Source: Fumia sp045615345 (GTDB lineage Bacteria; Bacillota; Clostridia; Oscillospirales; Ruminococcaceae). From it: a stretch of 26,671 nucleotides of DNA. Position numbers and translations under genes: made by a program. The stretch is taken from the NCBI GenBank assembly GCA_045615345.1, contig JAZLER010000012.1, forward strand, positions 1 through 26,671, written 5' to 3'. The notes under the pieces are model-generated. The model saw only the letters and a list, made by a program, of their open reading frames with translations, did no database searches and was not told the origin of the DNA. Of the stretch, positions 21,806 to 26,671 are shown one piece after another (position 1 is the stretch's first letter; every line of letters starts with the position of its first letter).

Positions 21806-22761
21806 TTTTACCCGTGTGTCTGCTTCTTACATCCTGTATCAGGATAACAAATCTTCAGGACAGGGCGATAGTTCAGGCGATTGGAATTGATATTAAAGAC
21901 GGAGAATTTGCTGTAACAATGCAGATTTTCAGCCCTGACGGAAGTGGAGGGCAGACTTTGGTTGACCCGACAAAGCAAAATTCGAGGGTGATTACAACTT
22001 ATGGGAAAAGTATTGCTGAGGCATTGGAAGAAACATCAGTAAGTCAGGGAAAGGTTTTCTTTCTGGGGCACAACAGACTGATTATCTTAGGGGAAGGGAC
22101 GAAAAAGTATAATCTTTCTGAGGTTCTGGACTTTTTTACGACATCATCACGCTCAAGGGCGGATGTTAAGGTTTTAACTACCGCCGGTGAGGCATATGAT
22201 ATCCTTTCAAAAGATATTAATCAGGGGATTTTGCCTGCGCTCAGTATTGAAAAGACGGTGGAAAATGCTTTTGACAACTCAAAAATTGCAAATACCTTTC
22301 TTTTAGATGTCCTGAAAAATGAGAATGTTTTGCTCCCTGTTATAAATCCTTACGATAATCAAGGGGAAAAGGAGCTTAAAACAATTGAACTTTCAGGGTG
22401 TGCTGTTTATAAAAATGGTGAGTATAAGGGAGATTTTAATCTTGAGGAAACGAGGGGTGCAATCCTCTTAAAAGGGTGGGGGAAAAGAGCGGTTTACAGT
22501 AAAAACGGGCTCAGCTTACAGATATATGACTGCGATACAAGACTCAGAAACGGCAGAATTATATTAAAATTAAAAGCAGAAGTTTTAGAAAATGTTTTAG
22601 AAGAGAATAACGAAAAAGCCCTTGAAATCGCGGAAAACAAGATTGTAAAGGAAATCACTTTACAATGCAATAACGCAATTTCAAAGGCTGAAAAGTATCA
22701 AATTGATTTTTTTAAGTCGGATGAGTTTGAAATAGATCTTGTTACGAGAAATCAGAATTGA
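21790..22761 (+). CDS. GerC-family spore germination lipoprotein, likely AUC start
   Basis: The C subunit of a GerA-type receptor is a lipoprotein on the outer face of the spore inner membrane. From ATC at 21790 the product is 323 aa: basic KK, a hydrophobic stretch and an LTSC lipobox with the modified Cys at residue 16. Family motifs follow: NLQDRAIVQAIGIDI, VTMQIFSPDG, SQGKVFFLGHNRLIILGE, LDFFTTSSRSRADVKVL and AYDILSK. The C-terminal domain (KNGEYKGDFNLEETRGAILLKGW, AENKIVKEITLQCNNAI) is present. The end is short: the helix and tryptophan/IFP stretch usual after DxFxFG are missing. Starting at GTG 21814 instead would destroy the signal peptide. The 3' end overlaps the convergent AraC gene by 20 bp. 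Confidence 0.85.
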   Translation: MKKLLILPVCLLLTSCIRITNLQDRAIVQAIGIDIKDGEFAVTMQIFSPDGSGGQTLVDPTKQNSRVITTYGKSIAEALEETSVSQGKVFFLGHNRLIILGEGTKKYNLSEVLDFFTTSSRSRADVKVLTTAGEAYDILSKDINQGILPALSIEKTVENAFDNSKIANTFLLDVLKNENVLLPVINPYDNQGEKELKTIELSGCAVYKNGEYKGDFNLEETRGAILLKGWGKRAVYSKNGLSLQIYDCDTRLRNGRIILKLKAEVLENVLEENNEKALEIAENKIVKEITLQCNNAISKAEKYQIDFFKSDEFEIDLVTRNQN

Positions 22762-23530
22762 AATATTTGGCTTTAAATTTAGTGGGGCTAAGACCTGTGT
22801 GGTATTTGAAGTAGTTTATAAACTGATTTTCGTTTGTGTAACCCAAAATATCGGCCAAGTGTTTTACCGAGTAGTTTGAGTTTAAAAGCAGGTCTTTTAT
22901 TCTCAGGATTTTCTGTTCGTTTATGTATTCTTTAAGTCCTATGCCGTAGTAGTCGTTGAAAACCCCCGAAAGGTAGTCGCTGTTGTAGCCGAATAGCTTT
23001 GAAACAAGCTCTACTGTCAGGCGTTTGTCGGAGTTTACTCTTATCCACTCGGCAACATCGCGGATGAAACGAGGGGGTTTTTGTGCACTTTCGAGAGCAT
23101 TGTTTTTGATTTCGTTCAAGATTAAAAGAAGTTTTAAGTCTGCGACAAACTCTTCTTCCTCGGGTGTGTGGGCTGACCTTAAAAGTCCGTCAAAAAGGGG
23201 AGAGAGGGTATCGTCTTCAAAGGAGCAGAAGTAGTTTTCGGGGACAAAGCGCTCGTTGTCAGCTTCAAACTGCGCCCAGTAGAATGAGGTTCTGCCAAAA
23301 CTACCTTGGGTGCCTTCCCATTTTTTACCGGGATGCAAAACGATTAAGTCACCCGGTTTCAGGATATATTCCTTATTGCCTTCGCGTAAAAATATGTTGC
23401 CTGAAACGGAGTAAATTATCTCGAAGCAGTTGCCTTCTCGTTCGGGATAAATCCATTCACCGTCAACGGTGAAAAGTCCGCAGTCGATATGCCTGAAAGT
23501 GAAATTACGTCCTGAGTTTACTGAAATCAT
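22742..23530 (-). CDS. AraC-family transcriptional regulator with cupin sensor domain
   Basis: The frame is open from 23566, but the ATG at 23530 has AAGGAGG seven bases upstream on the minus strand and is preferred, giving 262 aa. The N-terminal half is a cupin/AraC-binding domain (YILKPGDLIVLHPGKKWEG). The C-terminal about 100 residues carry two helix-turn-helix motifs: LTVELVSKLFGYNSDYLSGVFNDYYG, then VKHLADILGYTNENQFINYFKYHTGLSPTKFKAKY, the classical AraC signature. The target and ligand are unknown; such regulators often control carbohydrate genes, but none is adjacent. It stands alone and its 3' end overlaps gerC tail to tail. Confidence 0.93.
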   Translation of the reverse strand: MISVNSGRNFTFRHIDCGLFTVDGEWIYPEREGNCFEIIYSVSGNIFLREGNKEYILKPGDLIVLHPGKKWEGTQGSFGRTSFYWAQFEADNERFVPENYFCSFEDDTLSPLFDGLLRSAHTPEEEEFVADLKLLLILNEIKNNALESAQKPPRFIRDVAEWIRVNSDKRLTVELVSKLFGYNSDYLSGVFNDYYGIGLKEYINEQKILRIKDLLLNSNYSVKHLADILGYTNENQFINYFKYHTGLSPTKFKAKYFNSDFS

Positions 23531-23591
23531 ATTGATTCCTCCTTGGTGTGCCGATGAGCGGCGCAAGTAATAAGTAAGAGTGAAGATGGAA

Positions 23592-23764
23592 GAGGTGAGG
23601 TGTTTCGCTTAGGCGAAACGGATTTTAATGGACACCTCATCCGAGTTTTGCTGAAGCAAAACCCACCTTCCCTCGTTGCGACTCGGGCCACGGCTCGGCT
23701 CTAACTGTCCACCGGACAGTTATTCACTACCGAGCCCATTGCTTCGCAATCCTCGAGGGGAAGG
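23592..23764. repeat. multi-arm nested hairpin element
   Basis: The 286-bp spacer between the AraC and tatD genes has no gene but folds extensively. Arm 1: TGAGGTGT/ACACCTCA (23596-23603, 23632-23639) over GTTTCGC/GCGAAAC (23602-23619). Arm 2: GTTTTGC/GCAAAAC (23645-23662). Arm 3: CCTTCCCTCG with CGAGGGGAAGG (23666-23675, 23754-23764) enclosing GGCTCGG/CCGAGCC (23692-23698, 23730-23736), which encloses AACTGTCC/GGACAGTT (23703-23721), plus ATTGC/GCAAT (23738-23750). From memory, CACCTCATCCG...CCTTCCCC sequences are dispersed repeats in gut Clostridia. Its composition differs from the flanking genes. Confidence 0.7.
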
Positions 23765-23816
23765 CTTGGACGGGCAAACACAGTTCACTCCTACGGTGTG
23801 CGATGGAAGGCTTATT

Positions 23817-24581
23817 TTACAGATTAAAAAGGGTTTTGGTGTTTTTATTTGCAATGTCTATGAGTTCCTGAGGGGGGATGCCTTTGATTTCGGCAATCTT
23901 CTCAGCTGTTTTTTTAATCATTGTGGAGTCACAGCGTTTACCTCTGAAGGGGACGGGTGCCATATAGGGACAATCGGTTTCGAGTAAAATTCTGTCAAGG
24001 GGGACAGCTTTACACGCATCGATGGTTTTTCGCGCATTATTAAAGGTTATAACGCCTGTAAAACCGATATAATAGCCCATTTTTACGAGGATTTTAGCAG
24101 TTTCATCCGAACCGCTGAAGCAATGGACTACGCCTTTGCAGTTATACTTTGAGAGGATATTGAGGGTGTCTTTGGTAGCTTCACGGGAATGGATTATAAC
24201 AGGAATACCCATTTCTTCGGCGTATTTAAGCTGCAGTTCAAACACTTCTTTTTGTTTGTCGCGGGGGGAGAGGTCATAGTGGTAGTCAAGTCCAATTTCA
24301 CCGAGGGCTATAACTTTTTCGTTTTCAAGCATTTTCTTGATTTTGTCAAAGTCCTTATCGTTGAAAGTTGATGCCTCGTGGGGGTGATAGCCTATTCCTG
24401 CATAGAAAAAGTCGTATTTTTGCGCTAAGTTAAAGGCGTTTTCGGAAGTTTTTAAATCACAGCCGATGGTGATTACATTACATACACCATTTTCCTGAAG
24501 AGATGGGACGAAAGTATCTCTGTCTTCATTAAAACGCTCGTCATCATAATGGGCGTGGGAGTCGAAAATTCTTTTATACAT
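23817..24581 (-). CDS. tatD: TatD family metal-dependent hydrolase/DNase
   Basis: A 254-aa metal-dependent hydrolase of the amidohydrolase superfamily; TatD-type proteins act as 3'-5' exonucleases on DNA/RNA and are implicated in DNA repair or quality control. Metal ligands are visible in order: DSHAHYDD (His9, His11), ALGEIGLDYHYD (Glu), VIIHSREA (His), GVVHCFSG (His) and LLETDCPYMAPVPFRGKRCDS (Asp). The length is typical. Its ATG lies inside the 3' end of the DUF815 gene (overlap eight bases), with GGAGGAACAGG just upstream, so the two form an operon. Confidence 0.93.
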   Translation of the reverse strand: MYKRIFDSHAHYDDERFNEDRDTFVPSLQENGVCNVITIGCDLKTSENAFNLAQKYDFFYAGIGYHPHEASTFNDKDFDKIKKMLENEKVIALGEIGLDYHYDLSPRDKQKEVFELQLKYAEEMGIPVIIHSREATKDTLNILSKYNCKGVVHCFSGSDETAKILVKMGYYIGFTGVITFNNARKTIDACKAVPLDRILLETDCPYMAPVPFRGKRCDSTMIKKTAEKIAEIKGIPPQELIDIANKNTKTLFNL

Positions 24582-25755
24582 CCTGTTCCTCCATTGATTT
24601 CAAGTATTCGATACACTGTTTTGCGACCCTTGGTGAGCGACCGCCTTTTCTTAATGCAAAACGCTCGGCAGTAGCTTCAATATCTTTGATATCGGACTTC
24701 AGTTTATACTGTAAAGCTAAATCCTTTACAATGTCTAAATATGCGTTTTTACCGGGTTTTGAGAAGGTTATAGTGAGTCCGAAACGAGCAGACAGGGAGA
24801 TGAGCTCTTCCATTGTATCATTAACATGGATTTCGTCACCATCACGGTCGGAGAACTTTTCTTTAACTAAGTGACGGCGGTTACTTGTGGCATAAATTAC
24901 AAGGTTATTGGCTTTTGAGGAAACGGAGCCTTCAAGCATAGCTTTAAGCGCTGCAAAATCGTCATCATCTTTGGTAAAGGATAAATCGTCAATAAATATA
25001 ATGAATTTCAAAGGGTTAATACTTAAATAATCGACAAGTTTCGGGATTTCGTGGAGCTGATTTTTCTTAAGCTCGATAAGGCGGAGACCTTTGAGTTTAA
25101 ACTCGTTGGCAACGGCTTTGACGGAAGTTGATTTTCCTGTACCTGCATCACCATAAAGCAGGGCGTTGGCGGCAGGGAGGCCTTTTATCAAAGCTTTTGT
25201 GTTGTCGATAAGTTCCTGTCGTTCGCGTTCGTAGCCTGAAAGGGTGGAGAGGGAAATGGCATCGGGGGATTTGACGGGTACAAGTTTGCCGTTTTCTACA
25301 ATAAAGGTGTAGTATTTTGCAAAAATTCCGTAGCCGTGGGTGTGAATATTCAGAATTCTTTCCTTATAAGTATTTATAAAGTCTAACTTTTCAATCTGCC
25401 AGTGAGGGAGGTAGCCGTCATAGTTATTTATAACGCTTTCGGGCGTAATGAGGCTTATTTCTTCTAAGATTTTAAGTTCTTCTGTAAGGCAACGGTCAAG
25501 TTCAGGGTCGATTTCACGACCTTTGCAGGCTTTTAACATATAGAAATTCTCGTTTTCCAAAACGGAATTCAGTAAATAACGGCTGAAATTTACGGTATGC
25601 TCAAAAAGGGAAGAGGTAAAGTTACAATAGGCGTTGATAACGGCATCCTCGTCCTTTTTATCGGTTGATAAAAGGGTTTTGAAGTTTGTGATAACCTTAT
25701 CGCTTAAGAGTTGCCTGAAGATGGTTAAGGAGTTTAATTTTGTAAGGTAGTTCAT
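24574..25755 (-). CDS. DUF815 family AAA+ ATP-binding protein
   Basis: A 393-aa protein with an all-helical N-terminal region (about 1-160) and an AAA+ core. Walker A is GDAGTGKST (202-210) and Walker B is FIIFIDDLSF (about 252-261). Next come the family motif ALKAMLEGSVSSKANNLVIYATSNRRHLVKE and FSDRDGDEIH, which identify DUF815. Sensor 2 and the lid end with ALRKGGRSPRVAKQCIEYL. DUF815 ATPases are widespread in Clostridia but their substrate is unknown. It is the first gene of a two-gene operon with tatD, driven by a good promoter at 25785-25813. The ribosome site is weak (AAGAGTG). Confidence 0.9.
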   Translation of the reverse strand: MNYLTKLNSLTIFRQLLSDKVITNFKTLLSTDKKDEDAVINAYCNFTSSLFEHTVNFSRYLLNSVLENENFYMLKACKGREIDPELDRCLTEELKILEEISLITPESVINNYDGYLPHWQIEKLDFINTYKERILNIHTHGYGIFAKYYTFIVENGKLVPVKSPDAISLSTLSGYERERQELIDNTKALIKGLPAANALLYGDAGTGKSTSVKAVANEFKLKGLRLIELKKNQLHEIPKLVDYLSINPLKFIIFIDDLSFTKDDDDFAALKAMLEGSVSSKANNLVIYATSNRRHLVKEKFSDRDGDEIHVNDTMEELISLSARFGLTITFSKPGKNAYLDIVKDLALQYKLKSDIKDIEATAERFALRKGGRSPRVAKQCIEYLKSMEEQDV

Positions 25756-25784
25756 ATTTTCACTCTTTTCTTTAGGATAGTTAT

Positions 25785-25813
25785 ATTATACAGCGTTTTT
25801 TCAGCTTTTGCAA
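25785..25813 (-). promoter_or_regulatory. sigma-A promoter of the DUF815-tatD operon
   Basis: On the minus strand TTGCAA (25813-25808) and TATAAT (25790-25785) are separated by 17 bp. The start would be near 25778, about 23 bases before the DUF815 ATG at 25755. Confidence 0.75.
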
Positions 25814-25881
25814 GGTAAAATATAAATGTGACTTTGTTTTGCATATTTCAAAAAATGTGGTAAGCGCACTTTATCTTATAA

Positions 25882-25910
25882 TTTACAAATGGATAGTGGT
25901 GGTGTATAAT
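25882..25910 (+). promoter_or_regulatory. distal plus-strand sigma-A promoter
   Basis: TTTACA (25882-25887) and TATAAT (25905-25910) with 17-bp spacing match the vegetative consensus at 11 of 12 positions. The next ATG with a ribosome site is at 26141, so a transcript would carry a leader of about 225 nt or represent a small RNA. In the 385-bp gap 25756-26140 I otherwise see no ORF; a weak TGTTGT/ACAACA stem lies near 26011-26039. Confidence 0.65.
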
Positions 25911-26087
25911 TTTAGCAGGAACTAAACTTTGAATTATATCGGTTTTTCTACATTATATATAGGAAAAAAAGGCGATTAGTTAAAATGCACAAAAAGAGGT
26001 TGAAAAGTTTGTTGTGGTTTACGGGGCGAAAAACAACATCTGTACAATTTTTTGTGTTTTTTATACATTTTCTTTTTGATTTAAATA

Positions 26088-26096
26088 TGTTACAAT
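26088..26096 (+). promoter_or_regulatory. proximal extended -10 candidate
   Basis: TGTTACAAT fits an extended -10 (TGN-TACAAT) with no convincing -35. It would give a leader of about 40 nt for the gene at 26141. Confidence 0.4.
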
Positions 26097-26140
26097 ATTA
26101 GTACCAATAATTTTAAATATAAATTAAGGAGGAGAAAATT

Positions 26141-26671
26141 ATGAAAAAATTATTGTCAATGCTTTTGGCTCTTACAATGGTACTTTCTATGTTCAGTACT
26201 GTTTCATTTGCTGAAGGCGAAATCGTTGACGGTGACGATGTTATCGTTGGCGAAGAAGAAGTTCTTCCCGAAGAATCTTCCGAAGAAGCTTCCGAAGTAG
26301 TTCCTGAAGGAACACCCGAAGAAGATTCCGAAGAAATTTCCGAAGAAGAAACACTTCCCGAAGCACCCGTTTCTGACAACCTCATTTACGGCTTGCTTCC
26401 CACAAACGCTTCTGATTTGCCCACAGATTTTTCCTGGCAGGCACAGAAGAACGCTGTAGTTCTGACTGATGGTGTTATCAATTCTGATGAAGATACCTAC
26501 ACAATGAACTACTCATTCAACCTTGATGACGGACAGTTCAAATCCTTCGCTTACGAAAAAGAAGGTATGTCCATCAAGGAAGTAAACGTTGCTGAACATC
26601 AGCCCACAGACCTTGCTGTTAAAGGTATCGGTACACTTAAGGTTGAATTCCTTATTGACGGAACATGGTGT
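26141..26671 (+). CDS. secreted protein with acidic linker, partial at window end
   Basis: The frame is open from ATG 26141 to the end of the window (177 codons, no stop), with a strong AAGGAGG site at 26127-26133. The product begins with a Sec signal peptide (MKKLLSMLLALTMVLSMFSTVSFA, about 24 residues). A linker of about 50 residues follows, dominated by Glu with Ser, Pro and Val (EEVLPEESSEEASEVVPEG...EEISEEETLPEAP). A folded region then starts near residue 78 (LIYGLLPTNASDLP) and looks beta-rich (YTMNYSFNLDDGQFKSF); a discoidin-like or adhesion domain is possible, but I do not recognise it. Codon use (GAA, GGT, GCT) resembles secDF, suggesting high expression. Likely a surface or secreted protein. 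Confidence 0.85.
   Translation, partial: MKKLLSMLLALTMVLSMFSTVSFAEGEIVDGDDVIVGEEEVLPEESSEEASEVVPEGTPEEDSEEISEEETLPEAPVSDNLIYGLLPTNASDLPTDFSWQAQKNAVVLTDGVINSDEDTYTMNYSFNLDDGQFKSFAYEKEGMSIKEVNVAEHQPTDLAVKGIGTLKVEFLIDGTWC

Noticed and set aside
23676..23987. 103-aa plus-strand ORF over the AraC-tatD spacer
   Set aside because: It begins in the multi-arm repeat and runs antisense through the catalytic end of tatD.

Overview
The window looks like part of a chromosome from an uncultured, low-to-moderate GC, endospore-forming Clostridia bacterium (probably Oscillospirales-like, perhaps from gut or rumen). The reasons are Gram-positive style Shine-Dalgarno sites (AAGGAGG), a GerA-type spore germination locus, an ECF-transporter/truA cluster, NrdR, ClpE, a dockerin-bearing secreted protein, and intergenic hairpin repeats of a kind I remember from gut Clostridia genomes. 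The taxonomy is inference; there is no rRNA gene in the window.

Layout. (1) 80-2248: ruvC-ruvA-ruvB, the Holliday-junction resolvase operon, ending in a hairpin that contains the ruvB stop codon and opens a tandem array of small hairpins (2241-2427). (2) 2456-3331: a stand-alone COG1092-type SAM methyltransferase, then a palindromic repeat region and a small membrane ORF. (3) 3812-9041: a compact run encoding EcfA1-EcfA2-EcfT (ECF vitamin transporter core), TruA, a DUF5711 membrane-anchored protein and CvpA. (4) 9199-11460: the zinc-finger Clp ATPase ClpE behind a structured leader. (5) 11512-14220: a large secreted discoidin/DUF4855/dockerin protein. (6) 14341-16697: secD-secF with a clear promoter and terminator, followed by a 280-bp MITE-like element with 25-bp terminal inverted repeats that ends 9 bp before a sugar-isomerase-like gene. 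(7) 17922-18380: nrdR, sharing a bidirectional terminator with a minus-strand DUF421-DUF4363 pair. (8) 19648-22761: a gerA-gerB-gerC germinant receptor operon divergent from DUF421-DUF4363. Its GerB is short, its GerC is short, and gerC appears to start at an AUC codon. (9) 22742-25755, minus strand: an AraC-family regulator, then TatD and a DUF815 AAA+ ATPase in one operon, separated by a multi-arm hairpin element. (10) 26141 to the end: the start of a secreted protein with a strongly acidic linker, preceded by a 385-bp gene-free region with two candidate promoters.

Most genes are ordinary housekeeping genes. The points that merit a second look are the reduced germination operon with its non-canonical start and divergent DUF421/DUF4363 partner, the MITE-like element with its solo relative elsewhere in the window, the tandem hairpin arrays, and the dockerin-tagged DUF4855 protein. 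I found no CRISPR array, phage, transposase, tRNA or rRNA, and no clearly undescribed multi-gene system.
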